Shown: piece by piece, positions 16,763-24,583 of the stretch
How the letters are laid out: every line of letters starts with the position of its first letter
Position numbering within the stretch: position 1 is the stretch's first letter
NCBI GenBank assembly: GCA_964522095.1
Contig: CAZFSO010000004.1
Coordinates: 1 to 64,000 of the forward strand
DNA from: UBA6054 sp964522095
GTDB lineage: Bacteria > Planctomycetota > Phycisphaerae > Phycisphaerales > UBA1924
Length of the DNA stretch: 64,000 nt
Reading direction: 5' to 3'
Made by a program: the position numbers and the translations under genes
Notes under the pieces: generated by a model
Told to the model about the DNA's origin: nothing
Seen by the model: only the letters and a program-made list of their open reading frames with translations
The model's database searches: none

Positions 16763-17329
16763 TCAGGACGCGTCGTCGCGCAGCGGCTTCAGCGCGCCCG
16801 CCCACGCGACGAGTTGGTCGAGCATCTGGTGCACGGACTTCTCCTGGTGGTCGGCGGGCTTGAACTCGGAGAAGTTCTCGAAGTCGGTGAAGAGCGACAG
16901 GCCGACCTGGCTGCGGACCGTGGCGACCTGCACCTCGGCCATGACCATGCGGAGTTGCTCGACCGAGCGGGCGCCGTACATGCTGCCGTAGCCGACGAAG
17001 CCGGCGGCCTTGTTGTTCCACTCGGCGTAGACGAAGTCGATGGCGTTCTTGAGGGCGCCCGGGATGCCGTGGTTGTACTCGGGCGTGACGAAGACGAAGC
17101 CGTCGAAGGACGCGACCTTGGCCGCCCAGCGCTTTGTGTGCTCTTTCTGGTACTTGCCCTGGGACGGCGGGATCGGCTCGTCGAGCAGGGGCAGGTCGAA
17201 ATCCTTGAGGTCGACGAGTTCGAACTCGGCGTCGCCGCGTTCCTGGGCGATGCCGTGCACCCAGCGGGCGACGGACTCGCCGACGCGCTCGGGGCGCGTG
17301 CTGCCGATGATGATGGCCAGTCTGAGCAT
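16763..17329 (-). CDS. NADPH-dependent FMN reductase (flavodoxin-like quinone/azo-reductase type)
   Basis: 188 residues from ATG 17329, with an AAAGG element about 7 nt upstream. It opens IIIGSTRPERVGESVARW, the FMN phosphate-binding loop of the NADPH-dependent FMN reductase family, and contains FVTPEYNHGIPGALKNAID, the conserved flavin/NADPH contact motif (PEYN). These cytoplasmic homodimers or tetramers reduce FMN, quinones, chromate or azo compounds with NAD(P)H. Runs into the VOC gene 13 nt later; a separate H1-like gene lies upstream on the same strand. Confidence 0.9.
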   Translation of the reverse strand: MLRLAIIIGSTRPERVGESVARWVHGIAQERGDAEFELVDLKDFDLPLLDEPIPPSQGKYQKEHTKRWAAKVASFDGFVFVTPEYNHGIPGALKNAIDFVYAEWNNKAAGFVGYGSMYGARSVEQLRMVMAEVQVATVRSQVGLSLFTDFENFSEFKPADHQEKSVHQMLDQLVAWAGALKPLRDDAS

Positions 17330-17381
17330 GCTGTCGCCTTTCCGCGTGCGCTCGTGGGAGGCGCCGCCTTGCGGCCGCGCG

Positions 17382-18381
17382 TCAGTAGGATTCGCGCTTG
17401 GCCTGCCCCTTGCGGGTCCGCTCGGAGACGTGGCCGCGCATGCGGGCCGCGTTGGCGTCCGCGAACCGTGCGTCGATGGCCGAGGGGGGGTTGCTCGAGC
17501 CGGCGGGGCCTTGCGGGGCGGCCTGCTCGCGGGTGACGTGGGTCGGGTGGTCCGGCTCGGCCGGGGGCTGGGGGTGGTCGACCGCACCGTCGAGCGTGTG
17601 CTGCTCGGGCGCGGCGGACGCCGGCGCGGGGGGCGCGGCGGCGTGTTCCATCAGTTCCGCGACGGTGGGGGCGTTGCGCGAGCCGCGGGCGGGCGCGTCG
17701 ACGCGCGACCGGTTGGCCGAGCGGCTCGCGGGCGACCGTGACGCGGTCTTTTTGGCGGCCTTGGCGGTCTTCTTGGAAGACGCGGCGGAGCGGCCGGAGG
17801 CCCGGGAGGGCGTCCGCTTCGAGGCCTTCGCGGTCTTGCTGGCCGCCTTGCGGGTCGTCTTCTTCGTGCCGGCGGCGGAACGGGTGGTTTTCTTTGCCGC
17901 TTTCCGCGTGGTCTTCTTTCTCGCGGCCTTCTTAGTCGCCTTCTTGGCGGTCTTTTTGGCGGTCTTGCGGGTCGTCTTCTTGGCGGTCCGAGTCGCGGCC
18001 TTCTTGGCGGTCTTTCTCGTGGACTTCTTCGTGGACTTCTTCGTCGTCCGCTGGGTTGCCTTCTTGGCCGCCTTCTTGCCGGCCTTCTTCGAGGCCGGGC
18101 GGGCGGACCGTGCGGCGGCTTTCTTCGACGCCTTCTTGCGGGCGGTCGCCTTGCCGGAAGAACGCGTTCCGGCCTTCCTGGCGGNNNNNNNNNNNNNNNN
18201 NNNNNNNNNNNNNNNNNNNNNNNNNNNNNNNNNNNNNNNNNNNNNNNNNNNNNNNNNNNNNNNNNNNNNNNNNNNNNNNNNNNNTGGCGGCCTTGCCGGA
18301 CGCCTTGCGGGTGGTCTTCTTGCGAGAGCCGGCGGTGCCCCTTGCGGAAGCGGCCTTGCTGTTTGCTCGGGTGGCGGCCAT
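17382..18381 (-). CDS. Histone H1-like Lys/Ala-rich DNA-binding protein, interrupted by assembly gap
   Basis: From ATG 18381 (GGAG 8 nt upstream) the product begins MAATRANSKAASARG and moves into repeats of KKTTRK, KKAAKK and similar, the composition of bacterial H1/Hc1-like nucleoid proteins that neutralise DNA backbone charge. About 150 residues of KKA/KKT/RKT repeats are followed by a Ser/Arg-rich section and a different tail of about 95 residues (Pro/Ala-rich, then RFADANAARMRGHVSERTRKGQ). A run of 100 N splits the gene. The N-terminal part and the C-terminal part are each open, but are out of frame when exactly 100 N are counted. The gene is therefore intact if the true gap length is a multiple of three. 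Opposite-strand open frames here are shadows of the repeats. Confidence 0.85.
18185..18284. other. Assembly gap (100 N)
   Basis: Exactly 100 N, the customary placeholder for a gap of unknown length. It lies within the most repetitive part of the H1-like gene, so collapse of near-identical lysine/alanine codon repeats is the probable cause. Reading-frame continuity requires a true length divisible by three. Confidence 0.95.
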
Positions 18382-18402
18382 GATGCGTCTCCGTCGGGTG
18401 TC

Positions 18403-18420
18403 GGCCGGCGCGCGCCGGCC
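18403..18420. repeat. 18-bp perfect palindrome in the H1-like leader
   Basis: GGCCGGCGCGCGCCGGCC is its own reverse complement. It lies between the predicted transcription start (near 18424) and the Shine-Dalgarno of the H1-like gene, so it could form a 5'-UTR hairpin or act as an operator. Confidence 0.6.
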
Positions 18421-18430
18421 CATGGCGCTC

Positions 18431-18458
18431 AATGTACCGGCACCGGCCGCAGATGCAA
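18431..18458 (-). promoter_or_regulatory. Sigma70-like promoter of the H1-like gene
   Basis: On the minus strand TTGCAT (18458-18453), a 16-nt spacer, then TACATT (18436-18431). This is one of the better -35/-10 pairs in the window and the surrounding 40 bp is unusually AT-rich, fitting a highly expressed nucleoid protein. Confidence 0.6.
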
Positions 18459-18488
18459 ATGAATGTCTCTAAACCTGGGGAGTCCGCG

Positions 18489-19919
18489 TCAGCACTCGGA
18501 CATGCCGAGGGTGACGGAGAGTTTGACCGCCAGCCCGCCGAGCGAGGTCTCCTTGTACCGCTCGTTCATCTGCTTGGCGGTCTCCCACATCACCGCGATC
18601 ACGTCGTCGAGGGACACCCGGGCGAAGGCGGGGTCGGACTGCTCGGCGATGGTCGCCGAGGTGATGGCCTTGAGCGCTCCCATGGCGTTGCGCTCGATGC
18701 AGGGGATCTGGACGAGGCCCCCGACGGGGTCGCAGGTCATGCCCAGGTGGTGCTCCATGGCGATCTCGGCGGCCATGAGGACCTGGGCCGGGCTGGCACC
18801 GAGGAGTTCGGCCAGGCCGGCGGCCGCCATCGAACTGGAGACGCCGATCTCGGCCTGGCAGCCCCCCATGGCGGCGCTGATCGTGGCGTTGCGCTTGAAC
18901 AGGGCGCCGATCTGGCCCGCGGTGAGCAGGAACCGGACGACCTCGTCGTCGGTCAGGGGCTCGGGCCCGAAGCAGGCCCGGTACATCAAAACCGCGGGGA
19001 TGACGCCGGCCGCCCCGTTGGTGGGGGCGGTGACGACCCGGCCCATCGCCGCGTTCTCCTCGTTGACCGCGATGGCGTAGCAACTGACGACGCGGATGAT
19101 CTGGTCGAAGGGCAGCCCGGCCGCCCGGACGGTGCCGATGAGCTGGTCGATGTCGGCGCGCTTGATGTCCGGGACGATGTCCCGGAGGAACGACGGGGCC
19201 CGCCGCTTGACGTTCAGCCCGCCCGGGAGGACGCCCTCGATCCGGCAGCCGCGCCGGGCCGACTCGCGCATCACCTCCCAGACCCGCAGCGCCCGGCGGC
19301 GGACCTCGGGCTCGGGGAACCAGGTCAGTTCGTTCGCCAAGACGACGCCCGAGATGGGCTTGCCGGTGGCCTGGCAGTGCCGCAGCAGGTCGCTGGCGTG
19401 GCGGACGGGGTAGGGCGGCATGGCGCGGGCGGCGGAGGCGTCGGCGTCCGACTCGCCTTCGGCCGCGATGAATCCGCCGCCGAGGGAGAAGTAGGTCCGC
19501 CCGACCTCGCCCTCGGGCAGGAGGGCGACGCAGCGCATGGCGTTGGCGTGCTCGGGGTGCCGCTCGTTGCGGTGGAACCGGATCGCCTCGGCCGGGTCGA
19601 AGTCGACTTCGCGGTCGCCCAATCGCACCGACTTGGCGCCGTTCAGCCAGGTGAGTTTCTGCTCGATCGAGTCGACGGCGACCGTCTCGGGGTCCTCGCC
19701 GAGCACGGCGAGGCAGATGGCCTTGTCGGTGGCGTGGCCCCGGCCGGTCAGCGCGAGGCTGCCGATCAACTCGAACCGCAGGCCGGTCAGGCGGTCGAGC
19801 GAGCCGTCGGCCTGCAGGTCGGAGAGGAAACGCTGCACGATCCGCCAGGGGCCGAGCGTGTGCGAACTCGACGGGCCGACGCCCACCTTGAACATGTCGA
19901 ACGTGCTGATCGTGGGCAA
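18489..19919 (-). CDS. sdaA: L-serine ammonia-lyase (iron-sulfur L-serine dehydratase)
   Basis: 476 residues, single-chain type combining the beta (MFKVGVGPSSSHT, ACT-free N-terminal domain) and alpha (catalytic, Fe-S) domains. Cysteines expected to hold the 4Fe-4S cluster occur in MGGCQAEIG, MTCDPVGG and VQIPCIERN. The protein ends GMSEC, with Cys as the very last residue, as in enzymes whose C-terminal Cys tail reaches into the active site to block the cluster. It deaminates L-serine to pyruvate and ammonia, and is oxygen-sensitive. The start is TTG 19919, supported by AAGGAG 8 nt upstream and by alignment to the family's usual N-terminus. Confidence 0.95.
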   Translation of the reverse strand: MPTISTFDMFKVGVGPSSSHTLGPWRIVQRFLSDLQADGSLDRLTGLRFELIGSLALTGRGHATDKAICLAVLGEDPETVAVDSIEQKLTWLNGAKSVRLGDREVDFDPAEAIRFHRNERHPEHANAMRCVALLPEGEVGRTYFSLGGGFIAAEGESDADASAARAMPPYPVRHASDLLRHCQATGKPISGVVLANELTWFPEPEVRRRALRVWEVMRESARRGCRIEGVLPGGLNVKRRAPSFLRDIVPDIKRADIDQLIGTVRAAGLPFDQIIRVVSCYAIAVNEENAAMGRVVTAPTNGAAGVIPAVLMYRACFGPEPLTDDEVVRFLLTAGQIGALFKRNATISAAMGGCQAEIGVSSSMAAAGLAELLGASPAQVLMAAEIAMEHHLGMTCDPVGGLVQIPCIERNAMGALKAITSATIAEQSDPAFARVSLDDVIAVMWETAKQMNERYKETSLGGLAVKLSVTLGMSEC

Positions 19920-19960
19920 CCCGGGGACTCCTTGGGCCGGAGGATCCTACGGCCGCGCCG

Positions 19961-20689
19961 TCAGCCGGGGAGGGTTTCGCCCAGCAGGTCGCCCACGGAC
20001 GCCTGGTTCTCGGGAGAAGCCAGGAGGCCCTGGCGGACCTCGACCTCGAGCCCGGCGTAGGCGGCTTCGGGGAACACCGACCGCAGCCGGGTCGTCAGGC
20101 CATCGTCCGTGCCGAGGTAGGGCTCGTTGAAGCGGATGCGAAGATCGCACGCGGCTTCCAGCCCGGCCCGCCAAAGGGCGCACAGGTCGGCCTCCCGGGG
20201 TCGGGCCGGGTCGAACAGCAGGCCGACGTCCAGGTTGCGGGCATGGCCTTCGAGCACGTCGGTGAAGGAATGGACGGCGACGTGGAGCACGCGCTGGCCG
20301 TGGTCGGCCCAGTCGCGCACGAGGCGTTCGACGCTGCGGCGGTGGGGGTGGTAAAACCGGTCGAGGATCTTGGTGCGTTCGGCGTCCGGCAGGCCGCGGG
20401 TGGTGGCGCTGAACAGGCCGGGGTTGTCCGGGGACCGGTTCGCCTCGACCAGGAGGCGCGTGGTGGTGGTCGCGAGCAGCGGCGCCGACCGGCGCACCGC
20501 CAGGCGCAGGGCCACGCCCAGCGCGCCGGGGTCCCAGCCCCGGTGGGAGTCGAGTTCGGCCCGGGCGTGGGCGAACAGGGCGGCGTAGGCGGCGGGCACC
20601 TCGTTGCCGGCGTGCTCGCAGGTGACGAGCAGGCGGGAGAAGGGGGGTGGGGGGGCCAGGGGGGGTGAGGGGGGCGGCTCAGTCGGCAT
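19961..20689 (-). CDS. N-formylglutamate amidohydrolase family protein
   Basis: 242 residues with family motifs LLVTCEHAGNEVPAAY (metal His/Glu), DPGALGVALRLA, LLVEANRSPDNPGLFS (Arg/Asn), FYHPHR and HVAVHSFTDV (His). Members cleave amide bonds on the alpha-nitrogen of glutamate-like compounds (HutG removes formate from N-formylglutamate). No histidine-degradation genes are nearby. Instead it is the last gene of a four-gene operon with a GCS2-like ligase, an ATP-grasp ligase and a C39-like peptidase, and overlaps the GCS2 gene by 11 nt. It may therefore trim or release a gamma- or alpha-glutamyl-type product of that pathway. The N-terminus is unusually Pro-rich. Confidence 0.85.
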   Translation of the reverse strand: MPTEPPPSPPLAPPPPFSRLLVTCEHAGNEVPAAYAALFAHARAELDSHRGWDPGALGVALRLAVRRSAPLLATTTTRLLVEANRSPDNPGLFSATTRGLPDAERTKILDRFYHPHRRSVERLVRDWADHGQRVLHVAVHSFTDVLEGHARNLDVGLLFDPARPREADLCALWRAGLEAACDLRIRFNEPYLGTDDGLTTRLRSVFPEAAYAGLEVEVRQGLLASPENQASVGDLLGETLPG

Positions 20690-21914
20690 GGAACATCCTG
20701 CCCTGCGCCAGGCAGTCGCACAGTTCGGCGTACACCGCGTGGAGTCGGGCGCGGTCCGGGTCCGGGCCGACGGCGCGGCGGATTCGGGTCGAGAGGGTCC
20801 CGGCCCGGAGGAGGCTCGATACCGCGTCGTCGGTCGGAAGGGTCCGGTCCGCGAGTGTCCGCCAGACGTCGCCGGCGGGCGTAGCGCGGGGCGGCAGGCC
20901 GAGGGCGGTAAGGAGGGCTGCGTCGCGCACCACGGCGTGCTCGGCGTCGCGGATGGTGTCCAGAAGGACCGCGTGCAGGGACTCGGTGCTCGGCGCCCGC
21001 TGGGCGGCGTCCGTCGACCAGCGGCCTTCTGTCAGCGCTCGGACGGTTTCGCAGACCAGCCGGACGACGGCCATGTCGGCGGCGGGGCACTCCTGGATGT
21101 CGATGACCCGGATCTCGATGGCGCCGCGGTCGAAGCGGGCCATGCCGCCCCGGGCGTTGGCGAACTCGTGGCGCAGCACGCCCTCGGGGTCCAAGGGGGC
21201 GAGTTGGGCGTACAGGGGGCCGAGCACCTCGGACTCGAAGGCGGCGCGGGTGAAGATTGGCTCGGGCACGACCAGGCCGGCCATCGCGGGCACGCGGGCC
21301 GAGTTCGTGCGGTAGACCTCCATCCGGTGGTCCGCGAAGTCGGAACGGCGGGCGTCGACGACCGGGGAACTGGCGGCCAGGGCGGGGATCAGCGGCACCA
21401 CCAGCCGGACGGCTGCGTGCAGGCGGCTGAACTCCTCGTCGTCGGCGAAGGGCAGGTTGACGTGGGTGCTCTGGAGGTTGGCCCAGCCGTGCCCGCGGCA
21501 GCCGAAGATCCGGTCGTAGGCCCGGTAGATCTCGGTGTTCTCGTGCGGCCAGAGGCGCATCTCGCGGTGAGGGTCCATCCACGGGTGCATGCCGGTGGGC
21601 ATGAGGCGGCAGCCCATGGTGTCCAGCAGTTGGTTGATGCGTGCGACCTGCTCCTGGAAGACCCGCTCCAGACTGTCGAGGTGGGGCGTGGGCCGGGCGG
21701 TCTTGATCTCGACCACGTGCAGGGCGAGTTCGTTGGACCAGGAGGCCGGGCCGTCGGGGCCGTCGGGCAGGTGGTCGCCCGAGGCGTCGGAGCCGGCGGC
21801 GGCGAACAGGCGGTCGGCGACCGGGCGCACGTCGAGCGTGTCGCGGTCGACGATCATGTACTCGAGTTCGACGCCGTACGCGTCGAAGAGGCCCAGGGGG
21901 AACCGGTAGTTCAC
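20679..21914 (-). CDS. Carboxylate-amine ligase of the GCS2 (glutamate-cysteine ligase-like) family
   Basis: 411 residues from GTG 21914; GTGA overlaps the stop of the ATP-grasp gene. Begins FPLGLFDAYGVELEYMIVD, where GVELEYM is the metal/glutamate-binding start of glutamine-synthetase-like GCS2 ligases; NELALHVVEIKT, LMPTGMHPWMD, QSTHVNLPF, and GAIEIRVIDIQECP continue the active-site strands. GCS2 enzymes use ATP to join an amino group to the carboxylate of glutamate or a similar acid. Because it is coupled to a RimK-like ligase and a peptidase, it probably builds a peptide or amino-acid conjugate rather than glutathione; no glutathione synthase-type gene of the standard pathway follows. Confidence 0.87.
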   Translation of the reverse strand: MNYRFPLGLFDAYGVELEYMIVDRDTLDVRPVADRLFAAAGSDASGDHLPDGPDGPASWSNELALHVVEIKTARPTPHLDSLERVFQEQVARINQLLDTMGCRLMPTGMHPWMDPHREMRLWPHENTEIYRAYDRIFGCRGHGWANLQSTHVNLPFADDEEFSRLHAAVRLVVPLIPALAASSPVVDARRSDFADHRMEVYRTNSARVPAMAGLVVPEPIFTRAAFESEVLGPLYAQLAPLDPEGVLRHEFANARGGMARFDRGAIEIRVIDIQECPAADMAVVRLVCETVRALTEGRWSTDAAQRAPSTESLHAVLLDTIRDAEHAVVRDAALLTALGLPPRATPAGDVWRTLADRTLPTDDAVSSLLRAGTLSTRIRRAVGPDPDRARLHAVYAELCDCLAQGRMFHAD

Positions 21915-23362
21915 GACCGGGGCTCCTCGAATCGGCGCAGGAAGTAGTCCATGACGGCCAGGTAGAGCCGGTCGCCGAGCAGCGCGTCCTCGATGCCGGC
22001 GTCGATGTTGGGGTTGTCGTTGACCTCGATGACCACGGCCTTGCCGCCGACGACCTTCAGGTCCACGCCGTAGAGCCCCTCGCCCATCAGGGCGGCGGAG
22101 CGCACGGCGAGTTTGAGAACGTCGTCGGGCACCTTCTGGATGGGGACGGCGGTGAAGTCGCCGTACTCGACCCCTTCCTCGGCGTGCTGGACGATCTGCC
22201 AGTGCCCGGGGGCCATGCCGTAGCGGCAGGCGAACAGCGGCGAGCCCCCGAGCACGCCGACGCGCCAGTCGTACTCGGTGGGCACGAACTCCTGGGCGAT
22301 GAGCAGGTCGCTCTCTTCGAAGAGCTGCTCGAGGCGCTGCTCGAGGTCCTCGCCGGAGTCGATCCGGCGCACGCCGACGGAGAAGGCGCTGTCCGGCTTC
22401 TTGAGGACGCACGGGAAGCCCAGCGAGCGGATGCCCTCCGCGGCGTTCTCCTGCGAGAGGATCAGCGTGCGGGGGGTGGCCAGGCGGTGGCGGTTGAGGG
22501 TCTCGGCCAGGTAGACCTTGTTCGTGCAGCGCACGATCGAGCGCGGGTCGTCGACGACGACCAGCCCCTCGGCCGACGCCCGGCGCGAGAAGCGGTAGGT
22601 GTGGTGGTTGACCTGCGTGGTCTCGCGGATGAACAGGCCGTTGTACTCGGCGATGCGCCCGTAACTGTCCTTCTCGATCAGGTCGCAGCGGATGCCCATC
22701 GACTCGCCCGCCTGGACGAAGCGCTTGAGGGCGGCGGCGTTCGACGGGGGGATCTCCTCCGCCGGGTTGTGCAGAATCGCCAGGTCGAAGCGGGCGGGGG
22801 GCGCGGACTTGCTCTTGCGCGGCGAGCGGCGCAGGTAGCGCTCGGCCTGCTCGATCACGAAAGGGCGGTGCGACTCGGGCACGTCGCCGAGGCCGAGCAC
22901 CTTCACCCCGGTCATGCGCCATCGCCCGTCCTTCTCGAACCTTGCCCGCAGCAGGGGCGCGGGGAAGGCGTTGAACACCGCCTGGGCGAGTTTGTCGTGC
23001 CCGCCGGCGAGGTTGTGGCCGAAGTAGATGCTCACGTCGAACTCGTCGGACTTGATGCGCTTGAGGTTCTCCTGGATCAACTCGTCCAGGTCCTGCGACG
23101 CCACCCGGATCACCGGCGCCAGTTTGAGGTCCTGGATCACCGAGACCGACGGCAGCGGCTTGTGCCCCCGCGCCTCGGCCAGCAGCGACACGTAGTACCC
23201 CGCCGCCTGGTAGCGGAACGACCGGCACAGGTTGAACACCTTGCGCCCCGGCCCCTGGGCGTACTCGGGGTCCGAGAGGTACTGGTACGACGAGACGAGT
23301 TCCATGCCCGGGAACTTCAGCGGCCACCGCTTGGGGGTGTCGACGACGAGCAGCGGCTTCAC
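21911..23362 (-). CDS. RimK-type ATP-grasp ligase with RLAN N-terminal domain
   Basis: 483 residues from GTG 23362, overlapping the C39-like gene's stop (GTGA). The first about 130 residues (LLVVDTPKRW, VFNLCRSFRYQAAGYYVSLLAEARGHKPLPS) match the RLAN domain that precedes some RimK-like ATP-grasp enzymes. A linker follows, then the ATP-grasp core (about 280-483): PRTLILSQENA, FPCVLKKPDSAFSVGV (ATP-binding Lys and loop), LIAQEFVPTEYDWRVGVL, and VVIEVNDNPNID with the Mg-binding Glu/Asn pair. RimK relatives ligate amino acids, often glutamate, to protein C-termini or small molecules. RLAN proteins are known to sit beside peptidase and amidoligase genes, as here, and their product is uncharacterised. 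Confidence 0.88.
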   Translation of the reverse strand: MKPLLVVDTPKRWPLKFPGMELVSSYQYLSDPEYAQGPGRKVFNLCRSFRYQAAGYYVSLLAEARGHKPLPSVSVIQDLKLAPVIRVASQDLDELIQENLKRIKSDEFDVSIYFGHNLAGGHDKLAQAVFNAFPAPLLRARFEKDGRWRMTGVKVLGLGDVPESHRPFVIEQAERYLRRSPRKSKSAPPARFDLAILHNPAEEIPPSNAAALKRFVQAGESMGIRCDLIEKDSYGRIAEYNGLFIRETTQVNHHTYRFSRRASAEGLVVVDDPRSIVRCTNKVYLAETLNRHRLATPRTLILSQENAAEGIRSLGFPCVLKKPDSAFSVGVRRIDSGEDLEQRLEQLFEESDLLIAQEFVPTEYDWRVGVLGGSPLFACRYGMAPGHWQIVQHAEEGVEYGDFTAVPIQKVPDDVLKLAVRSAALMGEGLYGVDLKVVGGKAVVIEVNDNPNIDAGIEDALLGDRLYLAVMDYFLRRFEEPRS

Positions 23363-24174
23363 GGTTCTTGTTCCTCGGCGGGGCGTGCGTCCGGCCCGTC
23401 GGTGGACGGCTCGAGCACGAGCAGGTTGGCGTCGTACGTCAGCACGCCGAGCATGATCGAGGGGATGATCCGCGACATCGGCACCATGTAGTTGCGCGTC
23501 GAGAAGGGCGGGTTGTCCGCGAGCGGGTCGGCGACGTGGACCGACCGCGTGGCCGGGTCGTAGCCGTGGAGGACGACGAAGTGGCCCTGCGGCACGCCGC
23601 GCACGTCGTCGGGGTCGTCGTTCGGGCCGTACTCGCGGCAGGCCCGGTAAAGGTAGGTCGCGCTCAGGCCGGTCAACACCGGCCGGCCGGAGCGCACGTG
23701 CCCGACGAGCAGTTCGGTGGTGGGGTCCTCGAGCCGGATTTGGCCGCCGAGTCGCGCGAAGTCCAGGTAGGAGCGGGTGGCCGCCTGGAACTTGGCGTTC
23801 GTCTTGCCCTTCTCGGCGGCCTGCGCGACAAGTTTGTGCTCGAGCAGTTCGCCCGGCGCGGAGCCGTCCGCGCCGAACCAGGTCGGGTCGAACAGCGTGA
23901 GGTTGAAGGTGTAGAGGGTCGCGCGCATGCCCCGGCGCAGGGCGTCGATTCCGAGGACCACCGCCAGCGTGCCGCGTCCGGTCTCGGGCCGGGAGAGATC
24001 CCAGACCGAGTCGATGACCTCCTCCAGCCGGCAGTCCAGGCCCCAGTACCGGTAGACGGCGTGGAGCGACGTCGGCCCGCACGTCTCGTCGGTCGGCTGA
24101 AGGCTCATCTCGACGGGCAGGACGCTGGACCGGTCCGTGGGTTGTTGCTCGGCCCCCAAGAGGCGATGGGTCAT
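23359..24174 (-). CDS. C39-like (papain-fold) cysteine peptidase, first gene of amidoligase operon
   Basis: 271 residues from ATG 24174, chosen because GGAGGG lies 4 nt upstream; the open frame reaches further but has no support. The catalytic triad of bacteriocin-processing-type C39 peptidases is visible: Cys32 in DETCGPTSLHAV, His198 in GHFVVLHGYD and Asp216 in HVADP, with an upstream Gln (SLQPTDE) as the oxyanion residue candidate. No signal peptide or ABC transporter domain is attached, so it is probably a stand-alone cytoplasmic peptidase or transpeptidase. In related clusters the peptidase is fused to a GNAT acetyltransferase; no GNAT is fused here. It starts the C39, RLAN-ATP-grasp, GCS2, amidohydrolase operon and lies behind a terminator-ended structured leader. 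Confidence 0.83.
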   Translation of the reverse strand: MTHRLLGAEQQPTDRSSVLPVEMSLQPTDETCGPTSLHAVYRYWGLDCRLEEVIDSVWDLSRPETGRGTLAVVLGIDALRRGMRATLYTFNLTLFDPTWFGADGSAPGELLEHKLVAQAAEKGKTNAKFQAATRSYLDFARLGGQIRLEDPTTELLVGHVRSGRPVLTGLSATYLYRACREYGPNDDPDDVRGVPQGHFVVLHGYDPATRSVHVADPLADNPPFSTRNYMVPMSRIIPSIMLGVLTYDANLLVLEPSTDGPDARPAEEQEP

Positions 24175-24284
24175 CCGACCCTCCGTTCGGCGACTGACGC
24201 GGCTGGCGTCACGCACCCCGGATTCTAAGCACCGCAACCCGCCCCGCCCGCCGTCGAACCCGGCGGGGGACGGAGAGGATTTCC

Positions 24285-24324
24285 GCAAAAAAAAGAGCGG
24301 AAGCTCTTCGAAAAGAACTTCCGC
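24285..24324 (-). terminator. Intrinsic terminator with UUCG loop upstream of the C39-like operon
   Basis: Minus-strand hairpin GCGGAAG-T-TCTT / AAGA-G-CTTCCGC closed by a TTCG tetraloop (24324-24297) is followed by TC and eight T (24294-24287). It terminates leftward transcription before the operon's first gene, so either the operon is attenuated or a separate short RNA ends here. Confidence 0.85.
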
Positions 24325-24410
24325 CGGACGCTCCAAGCCGTCTCATCCTCCCCGACGGGACAGGCTCGGAGCGTGCTCTGGAGCACGTTCGGCCGCCGGA
24401 GCGGCCCTCC
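24285..24410 (-). ncRNA. Candidate structured leader RNA or small RNA ending in a terminator
   Basis: Read on the minus strand the order is as follows. Hairpin A: GGCCGC/GCGGCC with loop TCCG (24406-24391). Hairpin B: CGTGCT/AGCACG with loop CCAG (24387-24372). A 10-bp helix pairs GCTCCGAGCC (24372-24363) with GGCTTGGAGC (24339-24330), enclosing a CCC-GTC-GGG mini-hairpin. Last comes an intrinsic terminator. The helix is complete with one G-T and no gaps. The RNA would end about 110 nt before the C39-like peptidase gene. It could be an attenuator or riboswitch-like leader for the amidoligase operon, or an independent sRNA. I cannot match it to a known family by eye. Its 5' end is not determined. 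Confidence 0.5.
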
Positions 24411-24577
24411 CTTCAAGGCGACAACGGGACGCAGCGGTCACGCGCGTTTCGAAAATTTCGAGAATCTTCGGGGTTCGCCGGTGTGAAACCCGGGGGAAGA
24501 GCCCGTCTGGGCCGGCAAACGGCGGTCGGCCATCCCCCCGTTCGGGTTGAGGGGCATCCTGCCCCCGTGGCGAACAC

Positions 24578-24583
24578 TACACT
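24578..24583 (+). promoter_or_regulatory. Leaderless -10 element of ECF sigma gene
   Basis: TACACT ends 7 nt before ATG 24591, and no Shine-Dalgarno is present between them. Confidence 0.5.

Noticed and set aside
17398..18462. Plus-strand frame over the Lys/Ala-rich repeat region (AFLAVFLAV-type product)
   Set aside because: It is the mirror of AAG/GCC codon repeats. The minus strand has a promoter, Shine-Dalgarno and an H1-like product.
19961..20689. HutG of a histidine degradation pathway
   Set aside because: No hutH, hutU or hutI nearby. The gene is embedded in an amidoligase operon.
20679..23362. Glutathione synthesis pair (gshA/gshB)
   Set aside because: The ATP-grasp protein has RLAN-RimK features rather than GshB features, and the flanking peptidase and amidohydrolase do not fit glutathione synthesis.
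24285..24410. Identification of the structured RNA as 4.5S, 6S, RNase P or tmRNA
   Set aside because: None of the short conserved blocks I know for these families is visible.
24225..24416. Small minus-strand 63-residue frame upstream of the C39-like gene
   Set aside because: No Shine-Dalgarno or conserved feature, and it runs through the terminator hairpin and poly-T, so it is better explained as structured RNA.
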